NCBI RefSeq assembly: GCF_000165795.1
Contig: NZ_CM001022.1
Coordinates: 558,001-622,000 of the forward strand
Origin: Aminomonas paucivorans DSM 12260
GTDB taxonomy: Bacteria; Synergistota; Synergistia; Synergistales; Synergistaceae
DNA length: 64,000 bases
Direction of reading: 5' to 3'
Shown: piece after piece, positions 45,488 through 53,836 of the stretch
Layout of the letters: each line of letters opens with the position of its first letter
Position numbering within the stretch: the stretch's first letter is position 1
Program-made: the position numbers and the translations under genes
Notes under the pieces: model-generated
Told to the model about the DNA's origin: nothing
Seen by the model: only the letters and a program-made list of their open reading frames with translations
Database searches by the model: none

Positions 45488-45490
45488 GCA

Positions 45491-46684
45491 ATGTCCAAGT
45501 TCGTGGAACTGCATCTGATCCAGAGCGTTGCCCCATCCTGCCTGAATCGAGACGACACCGGTTCGCCCAAGGACTGCCAGTTCGGCGGTGTCCGTCGGGC
45601 GCGCGTTTCCAGTCAGTCCTTCAAACGGGCCATCCGGGAAAGCTTTCGCACCCATGAGAGATTGGCCGCTTCCATGGGAGTGCGCACCAAGCGCCTCGTG
45701 GAGGGAACGGCTCAAAGGCTGGCTCTTCGGGGACGTGATGAGGAGATAGGGCGTAAGGTTGCCCGTAACCTGCTGAACGTGGTTTTCGACAAGGACATGT
45801 TCGACGGGAAAACAACGGACAAGACGAAATACCTCCTGTTCCTCTCCCCCTCGGAAGTTCAGGCCTTCGGCGAGATCGCCGAAGGTTTCTGGGATGAGCT
45901 TTCGGCCATGGAAACCCAGAAGGCCGAAACTCCTTCGGGAGAGGAACCGGAGGAGGCTGCCCCGAAGGCGTCCCGTAAAGGCGCCAAAACGAAGAAGACC
46001 GAGGGAAGCAAGGAATTGCTTGCGGCGGTGAAGGGGCTGTTCGGCAAGACCCCCGGTGTCGACCTGGCCCTTTTCGGTCGCATGATCGCCGATCGTCCGG
46101 ACGACAACATCGATGGGGTTTGCCAGGTGGCCCATGCCATCTCCACCCACCAAACTGCCAAGGAGGTGGATTTCTTCACCGCCCTGGATGACCTCAAGCC
46201 CGACGATACCTCCGGTTCCGACATGATGGGGGTGGTGGAGTTCAACAGTGCCTGCCTCTACCGCTACCTCACTCTGGACTGGGATTCCCTGGTGAGCCTT
46301 CTGGGGAACGAGGCATTCGCCAGGACCGCCCTGGAGGGTTTTCTGGAAGCCGCCGTACGGGCCCTTCCCTCGGGGAGGCAGAACTCCTTTGCCGCCCACA
46401 ACCTTCCGAGCCTGGCTTTTGCCTGTGTCCACGACGGCCAACGATTCTCTCTAGTCAACGCATTCGAGAAACCCGTGAAGCCCAGGGATGGTCTGGTGGA
46501 GGAATCCGTCCGGCGCATGGACGAATACCTGGGCCTTCTGGAAAAGGAGTACGGTCGCTACCTCGTTGGCACCGGGGCCGTGAAGCTGCACTGCGGCCCC
46601 GCCGCAGGGGGTGGACTTGTCCACCTGGGCGAGCGGGCCGACAACCTGGAAGCCTGGATCCAGGCCATTCTCCGGGCCCTTTAG
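45491..46684 (+). CDS. cas7e: Cascade backbone subunit Cas7e/Cse4
   Basis: The 397-residue RAMP protein forms the crRNA-binding backbone (six copies in known Cascade). It shows LHLIQSVAPSCLNRDDTGSPKDC and VRRARVSSQSFKRAIRESF at the start, and FNSACLYRYLTLDWDSL and LPSGRQNSFAAHNLP later. A Glu/Lys/Ala-rich insert lies near residues 137-175. ATG 45491 follows AAAGGAGG; the same leader stands before the truncated copy. Confidence 0.94.
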   Translation: MSKFVELHLIQSVAPSCLNRDDTGSPKDCQFGGVRRARVSSQSFKRAIRESFRTHERLAASMGVRTKRLVEGTAQRLALRGRDEEIGRKVARNLLNVVFDKDMFDGKTTDKTKYLLFLSPSEVQAFGEIAEGFWDELSAMETQKAETPSGEEPEEAAPKASRKGAKTKKTEGSKELLAAVKGLFGKTPGVDLALFGRMIADRPDDNIDGVCQVAHAISTHQTAKEVDFFTALDDLKPDDTSGSDMMGVVEFNSACLYRYLTLDWDSLVSLLGNEAFARTALEGFLEAAVRALPSGRQNSFAAHNLPSLAFACVHDGQRFSLVNAFEKPVKPRDGLVEESVRRMDEYLGLLEKEYGRYLVGTGAVKLHCGPAAGGGLVHLGERADNLEAWIQAILRAL

Positions 46685-46694
46685 GGGTATCGTC

Positions 46695-47405
46695 GTGCCC
46701 AGCCTGTTGCTTCGCCTGGGTGCCCCCATGCAGTCCTGGGGCGTGCACAGTGCCTTCGGCATCCGGGACACCGGTAGGGAGCCTTCCAAGAGCGGCGTGG
46801 TAGGGTTGCTGGCTGCGGCTCTCGGAAGGGACCGTCATGACCCTCTGGACGACCTGGCTTCCCTCGTTCTGGGGGTCAGGGTCGACCGAGAGGGCAGCCT
46901 GATGCGGGATTTTCAGACTGCTGGGGGAGGGCAGTTCTGCGGCTCCCCCTACGGCGTGCGAAAGGCCAACGGCAAGGCGGGCGACACGGTCGTCTCCCCT
47001 CGCTGGTATCTTGCCGATGCCCTCTTTCTCGTGGCCCTCGGGGGGGAGGATCCGGCTTTCCTGAAGAGCCTGGAGGAGGCTCTCCTTCGCCCCCGTTACC
47101 CTCTCTACCTGGGGCGACGTTCCTACCCACCCACCTTTCCTTTGGTGCTGGGTGTGGTCTCGGAAGCGGCGGAAGAGGCGTTGCGCTCCTATCCTGTCCT
47201 CCCGGGATCTGATGGCGGGGGAAGGATGCTTCGCCTTGTCCTGGAATCCTCCCCCGAGGAGGGGGGGACTCCCCGCATGGATGTGCCTCTTTCGTTCGAT
47301 CCCCTGGAAAGGCGCTACGGCGTGCGCTACGTCCGCACCGAACTGGTGGAGGTGGTCCCCTCGGACAGGCGAAGGGAGGAGATGCCATGTACCTCTCCAG
47401 GTTGA
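46695..47405 (+). CDS. cas5e: Cascade subunit Cas5e
   Basis: The 236-residue RAMP protein caps the 5' handle of the crRNA. It shows LLLRLGAPMQSWG at the start, TGREPSKSGVVGLLAAALG, and RRSYPPTFPL. GTG 46695 is the first start after the cas7e stop that leaves the family N-terminus intact. It overlaps cas6e by 19 bp. Confidence 0.92.
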   Translation: MPSLLLRLGAPMQSWGVHSAFGIRDTGREPSKSGVVGLLAAALGRDRHDPLDDLASLVLGVRVDREGSLMRDFQTAGGGQFCGSPYGVRKANGKAGDTVVSPRWYLADALFLVALGGEDPAFLKSLEEALLRPRYPLYLGRRSYPPTFPLVLGVVSEAAEEALRSYPVLPGSDGGGRMLRLVLESSPEEGGTPRMDVPLSFDPLERRYGVRYVRTELVEVVPSDRRREEMPCTSPG

Positions 47406-48097
47406 TCCTTGATCCTCGAAGTCGCCAGGTTCGCCGAGACACGGGAGACTGCCAGCAGATGCACCGAACACTTTGTCGGGCTTTCCCGGGCACGGAAGGC
47501 AAGGACCCGCGGTTTCGCAGTCGAGCGGGTCTGCTGTGGCGCCTGGATCGGCGGGAGGACGGAACCCTTTGCGTGATCGCTCAAAGCGAAGCGGAGCCGA
47601 ATTGGGGGTTTCTCCAGGAGTGTCCCGGCTACTTGCTCCCCTCCTTCCCCTGTCCTGCCGTTCGCTCCCTGGATCCTCTGTGGAGTCGCCTCGTCGCCGG
47701 CACGGTGTGGCAATTTCTGTTGCGCGCCAACCCCACCCGAAAGGTGGCGACAAAATCCTCCCCCGACGGCTCCAAGTCCAACGGCCGTCGGCTTCCCTTG
47801 GATACGGAGGAGGACGAGCTTCGCTGGTTCCTTCGCAAAGCGGCGGAGGGGGGATTCTACCTGGCCCCCGAGGGGAGGCAGGGGGAGGAATCACGCCGCC
47901 TTCGAGTCTGTCGGGAAACCCCCCTGAAGGGGTCGCGAGGGGCACAGGGCGATTCCCACGGGATGACCTTCCATGCCGTTCGTTTTGAAGGGTATCTGCA
48001 GGTTACCGATGGGGACCGGTTTCGAGAAATCCTGAAGAACGGTCTGGGCAGCGCCAAAGCCTATGGTTTCGGCCTGCTCTCCCTGGCCCCCGTATAG
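47387..48097 (+). CDS. cas6e: crRNA-processing endoribonuclease Cas6e
   Basis: The 236-residue double-ferredoxin-fold RNase cuts each repeat 8 nt before the spacer. It opens MYLSRLILDP and has the general-acid His26 in MHRTL at the position known in the family. The glycine-rich loop NGLGSAKAYGFGLLSL closes the protein. It should also process the mini-array, whose repeats keep the same hairpin and handle. Confidence 0.94.
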   Translation: MYLSRLILDPRSRQVRRDTGDCQQMHRTLCRAFPGTEGKDPRFRSRAGLLWRLDRREDGTLCVIAQSEAEPNWGFLQECPGYLLPSFPCPAVRSLDPLWSRLVAGTVWQFLLRANPTRKVATKSSPDGSKSNGRRLPLDTEEDELRWFLRKAAEGGFYLAPEGRQGEESRRLRVCRETPLKGSRGAQGDSHGMTFHAVRFEGYLQVTDGDRFREILKNGLGSAKAYGFGLLSLAPV

Positions 48098-48099
48098 CC

Positions 48100-49050
48100 A
48101 TGGCACTGGGAGACCTGCACATCCTCCCCAAATTCCGGGATGGCCTATCCTATCTGTATGTGGAACACTGTCGCGTGGAGCAGGAGGGCAAGGCGGTGGC
48201 TCTTTGGGATGCCCGGGGAGTCACCCCTGTGCCCTGTGCCTCCTTGGCCCTGCTCCTCCTCGGGCCGGGGACGCAGATATCCCATGCCGCTGTGAAGGCT
48301 TTGGCGGATTGTGGATGCCTCGCGGCATGGTGCGGCGAAGAGGGGGTCCGTTTCTACGCTTCCGGCACGGGAGAGACCCGAAGCTCCCGCAACCTCCAGA
48401 AACAGGTCCTGCTGTGGGCTCGGGAGGAAACCCGCATGAAAGTGGTGCGGACCATGTATGCTATGCGCTTCGGTGAAGTGGTGCCCGACACCCTCTCTCT
48501 CCAGCAGCTTCGAGGCCGGGAGGGCGCTCGCATGCGGGACGCCTACCAGCGGATTGCGCAGGAGACCGGCGTTCCTTGGAGCGGGAGGCAGTATGACCGC
48601 AATTCCTGGAACAGCGCGGACCCCGTGAACCGGGTTCTTTCTGCGGCGAACTCCTGCCTTTACGGGGTGTGCCATGCCGCCATCGTCAGCCTGGGGTACA
48701 GTCCCGCTCTGGGGTTTATCCACACGGGAAAGCAGTTGTCCCTGGTGTACGATCTTGCGGATCTCTACAAAGTGGAGACCACCATTCCCGTCTCCTTCGA
48801 GACCGTTCGGGAGGGCACGACTCCCCTGGAACGAACCGCCAGGATTCGCCTGAGGGATCGTTTCCGGGAGACCCGTCTGCTGGAGCGGATCGTCTCGGAC
48901 CTGGATGCCCTGTTCGGCTCCGTGGACTTGGCACCGCAAGATGTGGGGCTGATGGATCCGGACGAAGACATGGCAGCCCCTGGAGGATTGTGGAATGGGG
49001 ATGGCCAGGTCCTTGGAGGGGTCTGTTACGAGGCGTCGGACGGGCCATGA
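48100..49050 (+). CDS. cas1: CRISPR integrase Cas1 (type I-E)
   Basis: The 316-residue integrase has its metal ligands at the same numbers as in E. coli Cas1: Glu141 (RGREGARM), His208 (FIHTG), Asp218 and Asp221 (VYDLADLYK). The start follows the cas6e stop by 2 bp; the stop overlaps cas2. Confidence 0.95.
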   Translation: MALGDLHILPKFRDGLSYLYVEHCRVEQEGKAVALWDARGVTPVPCASLALLLLGPGTQISHAAVKALADCGCLAAWCGEEGVRFYASGTGETRSSRNLQKQVLLWAREETRMKVVRTMYAMRFGEVVPDTLSLQQLRGREGARMRDAYQRIAQETGVPWSGRQYDRNSWNSADPVNRVLSAANSCLYGVCHAAIVSLGYSPALGFIHTGKQLSLVYDLADLYKVETTIPVSFETVREGTTPLERTARIRLRDRFRETRLLERIVSDLDALFGSVDLAPQDVGLMDPDEDMAAPGGLWNGDGQVLGGVCYEASDGP

Positions 49051-49334
49051 TGGTTCTGGTCCTGGAGAAAGTTCCGCCCTCCTTGAGGGGAGAACTCTGT
49101 CGATGGCTCATTGAACCCAAAGCAGGGGTTTTCGTGGGTCAGGTCTCTGCCTTGGTTCGGGAGAAACTTTGGCGACAGATTTGCCAGGGCGCGAGGGAAG
49201 GGAGCTGCCTTCTGCTCTATTCCTCCAATACAGAGCAGGGTTTTCGGTTTGACGTCTGGGGAAGCCGGGAACGCCTGGTGGCAGATTGGGAAGGGTTGAC
49301 CTTGGTAACTCGAAGTAGTCATAAGGGTGATTGA
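49047..49334 (+). CDS. cas2: Cas2 (type I-E), spacer-acquisition partner
   Basis: The 95-residue protein opens MMVLVLEKVPPSLRGELCRW and has KAGVFVGQVSALVREKLW, the Cas2e signature. ATG 49047 overlaps the cas1 stop; ATG 49050 is equally possible. The gene ends only 15 bp before the first repeat, so its 3' end must double as array leader. Confidence 0.92.
   Translation: MMVLVLEKVPPSLRGELCRWLIEPKAGVFVGQVSALVREKLWRQICQGAREGSCLLLYSSNTEQGFRFDVWGSRERLVADWEGLTLVTRSSHKGD
49296..49325 (+). promoter_or_regulatory. Possible array promoter inside cas2
   Basis: TTGACC (49296-49301) and CATAAG (49320-49325) are spaced by 18 bp in the last codons of cas2. Transcription would start near 49333, about 17 nt before the first repeat. 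Confidence 0.45.
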
Positions 49335-49962
49335 TCGACATCTCGAAGACATTTCCCCACGCACGTGGGGATGAACCGGTGGTAGCCGACACCGCCACGG
49401 TGATGCACCGCATTTCCCCACGCACGTGGGGATGAACCGTATGGTTCTTATGACAAAGGAATGGTGGCGGTCCATTTCCCCACGCACGTGGGGATGAACC
49501 GCGGGGCGCTGGCCACGGGAACGACACCCTATGACATTTCCCCACGCACGTGGGGATGAACCGCCAACGACACCCTTCGGTGGCTCGGGCGGAGCCATTT
49601 CCCCACGCACGTGGGGATGAACCGAAATCGCAAACCCTGTCAAGAGATCCACTTGACATTTCCCCACGCACGTGGGGATGAACCGTCTCCCCGATTGATG
49701 AAATGATGATATCTAACCATTTCCCCACGCACGTGGGGATGAACCGTGTCATATCGACAGGAGTGTGATAATCCCCCACATTTCCCCACGCACGTGGGGA
49801 TGAACCGGCTTGGGCGCTGGGAAAACTGGACGCCCTGGACCATTTCCCCACGCACGTGGGGATGAACCGTAATTAGCTATTTGTGAAGTTTTCGCCCAAA
49901 ACATTTCCCCACGCACGTGGGGATGAACCGGCGGCGGGGGACGCTCCCCCGGGCCCGCCGCC

Positions 49963-50820
49963 CATTTCCCCACGCACGTGGGGATGAACCGGAGAGGAAC
50001 AACGATGACTTACGGATACCCCAACATTTCCCCACGCACGTGGGGATGAACCGGATCTTTTCCCAAAGGTCTGCACCAAGAACGACATTTCCCCACGCAC
50101 GTGGGGATGAACCGGGAAATGCAAAAGTTACGCATGCAAAGGTGATCATTTCCCCACGCACGTGGGGATGAACCGTGGCTGACACCTTTAGCATGGGCGT
50201 CGAAGACCATTTCCCCACGCACGTGGGGATGAACCGGAAGATATGAAGATGCAGATGGCTAAGAAGAACATTTCCCCACGCACGTGGGGATGAACCGTCG
50301 GAAGAATGGATGCCTGGGCAGACGCGATGCATTTCCCCACGCACGTGGGGATGAACCGCCGTTCACGCTCTTCGAGCGGCAGAAGCGTGACCATTTCCCC
50401 ACGCACGTGGGGATGAACCGGAGAGGAACAACGATGACTTACGGATACCCCAACATTTCCCCACGCACGTGGGGATGAACCGGATCTTTTCCCAAAGGTC
50501 TGCACCAAGAACGACATTTCCCCACGCACGTGGGGATGAACCGGGAAATGCAAAAGTTACGCATGCAAAGGTGATCATTTCCCCACGCACGTGGGGATGA
50601 ACCGTGGCTGACACCTTTAGCATGGGCGTCGAAGACCATTTCCCCACGCACGTGGGGATGAACCGGAAGATATGAAGATGCAGATGGCTAAGAAGAACAT
50701 TTCCCCACGCACGTGGGGATGAACCGTCGGAAGAATGGATGCCTGGGCAGACGCGATGCATTTCCCCACGCACGTGGGGATGAACCGCCGTTCACGCTCT
50801 TCGAGCGGCAGAAGCGTGAC
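49963..50820 (+). repeat. Tandem 429-bp duplication of seven repeat-spacer units in the array
   Basis: The seven spacers following repeats at 49963-50330 recur in the same order after repeats at 50392-50759, without a base change that I could find. Confidence 0.95.
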
Positions 50821-51247
50821 CATTTCCCCACGCACGTGGGGATGAACCGCCGTCGGGGCCTGGGCCGAGGAGGAGCTTGACCATTTCCCCACGCACGTGG
50901 GGATGAACCGGATCGTTTCCACCGGCTACCCCTCCCCCGCAACATTTCCCCACGCACGTGGGGATGAACCGAGATGCACGTCAAGGGGTCCCGTGGCGAC
51001 GGGCATTTCCCCACGCACGTGGGGATGAACCGAGGGCCGCAAAAATCCTCCTGGCAGACATCCCCATTTCCCCACGCACGTGGGGATGAACCGGGACTGG
51101 GGCTTGGAGTTTCGGACCTGGAGAACATTTCCCCACGCACGTGGGGATGAACCGCTGGCGGCGCTCCCGGAGAAGGGCAACGAGGCCATTTCCCCACGCA
51201 CGTGGGGATGAACCGCAGGGTTAGCACTTTGTCTGTCTGATTCATCC

Positions 51248-51369
51248 CATTTCCCCACGCACGTGGGGATGAACCGAGAAGCGTTTGATAAGACAGTGGA
51301 GAGCGCACCATTTCCCCACGCACGTGGGGATGAACCGAGAAGCGTTTGATAAGACAGTGGAGAGCGCAC
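51248..51369 (+). repeat. Two adjacent identical spacers
   Basis: Spacers at 51277-51308 and 51338-51369 are the same 32 nt (begin AGAAGCGTTTG). Confidence 0.95.
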
Positions 51370-52536
51370 CATTTCCCCACGCACGTGGGGATGAACCGCG
51401 CCAGGACCTTCCCCCCCGCCCACAGCGCGGCATTTCCCCACGCACGTGGGGATGAACCGTGAGCGAGCTGAAGCCGTGCCCGTTTTGTGGCCATTTCCCT
51501 ACGCACGTGGGGATGAACCGCCTCCAGGTACCGGTCCCCCACGCTGACGCCCCATTTCCCCACGCACGTGGGGATGAACCGGGGGCCCGGGGCGACTGGA
51601 AGGACCTGGACTCCATTTCCCCACGCACGTGGGGATGAACCGGTGACGGTCCCGACGAACGTGCAGGGGCTTCGCATTTCCCCACGCACGTGGGGATGAA
51701 CCGCGTCGCGGAAACGGAGTGGTGGATATGATCTTCATTTCCCCACGCACGTGGGGATGAACCGGTGCCGGGTGCTGGGCTACGCGGCTTCCAGTGCATT
51801 TCCCCACGCACGTGGGGATGAACCGCGCTTGGACGCCACCAGCCGAACGACCAGGGCCATTTCCCCACGCACGTGGGGATGAACCGTATTCCACCGGATG
51901 CCGAACCCTGCGGAACATGCCATTTCCCCACGCACGTGGGGATGAACCGAAACCGCGCGGGTGGGACGATTCCAGGAAGGCCATTTCCCCACGCACGTGG
52001 GGATGAACCGGCGTTCGCGGCAGCCTGGGGGGCAACGTCCCCATTTCCCCACGCACGTGGGGATGAACCGGTCAAGGTGGGCGGGGCGGACGTGACGGGG
52101 TACATTTCCCCACGCACGTGGGGATGAATCGGCGTGCAAGACCGACGAGGAGCGAATCGAGGTCATTTCCCCACGCACGTGGGGATGAACCGGGGTGCCC
52201 CCCGTCCCGGGCGGTGATCTATGGCATTTCCCCACGCACGTGGGGATGAACCGGAATGAGCCAGATCGCCCAGGAGACCGGACTCCATTTTTCCACGCAC
52301 GTGGGGATGAACCGAACGACTCCGTGACGGATCGGGTGGACGAGCCCATTTCTCCGCACACGTGGGGATGAACCGCTGTCCTGGCAGGCCCGGTTCCCGT
52401 GGAGGCTCATTTCCCCACGCACGTGGGGATGAACCGTAGTAGGGCCAGGGTTGTTCGTCGTAAAGTCCCATTTTCCCACGCACGGGGGATGAACCAATTT
52501 AATAGTCTTTGTATGAAGGGTTTGCCTGGCTGCGCT

Positions 52537-52737
52537 CTAGCCGAAGAAGCCAAACAACCACAAAATGGCGACGAAGCCCCCGATCTTGCATAGGATCCGC
52601 CAGGCATCATGGCACCAGAAAGTGTGAACTTCCTTCGCAAGGGCCTCAAGAGTTTCTTGCGTCCTCGCCAGGTCCGACTCAACAGGGCCAAGTTCCTCCC
52701 TTTGTGCGTGTTTCCCATAGGAACCCCGTTGTTCCAT
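52537..52737 (-). CDS. Small putative membrane protein at the array's distal end
   Basis: The 66-residue product has an acidic helical middle (ESDLARTQETLEALAKEV) and one C-terminal membrane segment (ILCKIGGFVAILWLFGFFG) that ends the protein. ATG 52737 follows CAGGGGTG by about 8 nt. The layout recalls small phage or toxin-type tail-anchored proteins such as XhlA, but there is no clear match. The region is AT-richer than the chromosome around it, hinting at transfer. The longer plus-strand frame over it (52509-52856) looks like a shadow. Confidence 0.5.
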   Translation of the reverse strand: MEQRGSYGKHAQREELGPVESDLARTQETLEALAKEVHTFWCHDAWRILCKIGGFVAILWLFGFFG

Positions 52738-53046
52738 GCCGAACACCCCTGCTTGATTTTACTGCAATCCTCACGGGGTATCGTGGTGCATTGCTATCTT
52801 TATTTGCAGCCCGAATCCCCGACGAAACGGACCTGACGGTCCTGCGGAAAGGCTGACGGGGTACTACCAGGATCAGGGATCGTCCGGGCACATCGAATTT
52901 GGAGCTGGAACGGTTCTTCTCAAGGACTGTCCCCCGGCAGGTTGCCCTTCCCGGGTCCGGGGCGTTTCCCCGCGTGCCCTTCACCCTTTCTCCCCGTCAT
53001 CCGAGGAAGGAAGAACAGGTTGTGTTGCCGGGAGGGAGGAGCGGGG
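52738..53046. other. Intergenic stretch without a recognised gene
   Basis: About 310 bp, AT-richer on the left and normal on the right. It must hold the promoter of the small minus-strand gene and that of the VOC gene. I see no convincing gene, repeat or terminator. Confidence 0.5.
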
Positions 53047-53700
53047 ATGGAGCTGGATCACCTGTTTCTGTGTGTGGGGGATCGGGGGCGGTGCGGGGAT
53101 CTGCTGACGGAGTTCGGCCTGCGGGAGGGAAGTGGGAACCGGCACGAGGGGCAGGGGACGGCGAACCGACGGTTTTTCTTCCGCAACCTGATGCTGGAGA
53201 TCCTGTGGGTGGAGGACGAGGAGGAGGCCCGAAGCCCCCTGACCGCCCCCATGGGGCTCTGGGAGCGGTGCGGCGGGGAGGAGGGGCGTTCCCCCTTCGG
53301 GATCGGCCTTCGGGTGCAGGACCCGGAGGAGGTCTTGCCCTTCCCCATCTGGGAATTTTGCCCCCCGTATCTGGGGGGACGGGGGTGCATCCGGGTGGGG
53401 TGTGGAGCGGGGACGGAGGAGCCCCTGGTCTTCTGCATCCCCGCGGGGGCGGGGCCCTACGGGGAGCGCAACGCCTCGCAGCCCAAGGCGGAGGTGGCGG
53501 GGGCGGGGTGGGTTCGGGAGGTGGAGCTTCGGTCGAAGCAGGGGGTTCCCCTTTCGGGCCCCCTGGAGGCCGTGAACGGTCTGGCGGGTTTTCGGGCCTT
53601 CCGGGGGGACGAAGACCTGCTGACGCTGCGCCTGGGGCCCGGGCCGGGGACGCGGCGGCGCTGCTTCGCCCCGGCGCTGCCCCTGGAGCTTCGCTGGTAG
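53047..53700 (+). CDS. VOC/glyoxalase-fold protein
   Basis: The 217-residue protein opens MELDHLFLCVGD and has FFFRNLMLEILWVEDEEEA, the beta-alpha-beta-beta-beta start of the vicinal-oxygen-chelate fold with a metal His and Glu. A second, less clear half follows. ATG 53047 follows GGAGGAGCGGGG. Reaction unknown. Confidence 0.7.
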   Translation: MELDHLFLCVGDRGRCGDLLTEFGLREGSGNRHEGQGTANRRFFFRNLMLEILWVEDEEEARSPLTAPMGLWERCGGEEGRSPFGIGLRVQDPEEVLPFPIWEFCPPYLGGRGCIRVGCGAGTEEPLVFCIPAGAGPYGERNASQPKAEVAGAGWVREVELRSKQGVPLSGPLEAVNGLAGFRAFRGDEDLLTLRLGPGPGTRRRCFAPALPLELRW

Positions 53701-53836
53701 GCCCTGGGGGAGAGGCGGAGGCGCTTTTGCCTTTTCCTGCCCTCCGTCTTCCGTCTGTGTCCTCCCTGTGCGGTTCCCGTAACGAAGCCGTGATCCCGCC
53801 TTGATATTCTGTCCCCGAACGGAAGGGGTGGAGGGT

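Larger units (their letters stand above)
49350..52496 (+). CRISPR. Type I-E CRISPR array, 52 repeats and 51 spacers
   Basis: Twenty-nine-nt repeats begin CATTTCCC, form the hairpin CCCCACG-CA-CGTGGGG and end ATGAACCG. Spacers are mostly 32 nt, with several of 33 and single cases of 31 and 34. I counted repeat starts one by one from 49350 to 52469. The repeats decay at the right end (changes in those at 52286 and 52347; the last, 52469-52496, is 28 nt and altered), so the leader side is at cas2. A single-base variant sits at 51492. Forty-three spacers are distinct after removing an internal duplication and one adjacent repeat. Confidence 0.98.

Noticed and set aside
43130-46441. A minus-strand open frame of 1103 codons opposite casA, casB and cas7e.
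   Set aside because: It is Pro/Arg/Gly-rich with no domain, and lies antisense to genes with clear motifs; long antisense frames are common in GC-rich DNA.
49350-52496. Many minus-strand frames across the array with repeated HPHVRGEM and SPRAWGN segments.
   Set aside because: These are translations of the CRISPR repeats in successive frames, not genes.
52509-52856. A 115-codon plus-strand frame after the array.
   Set aside because: No ribosome site and no protein character; the opposite strand holds a more convincing small gene.
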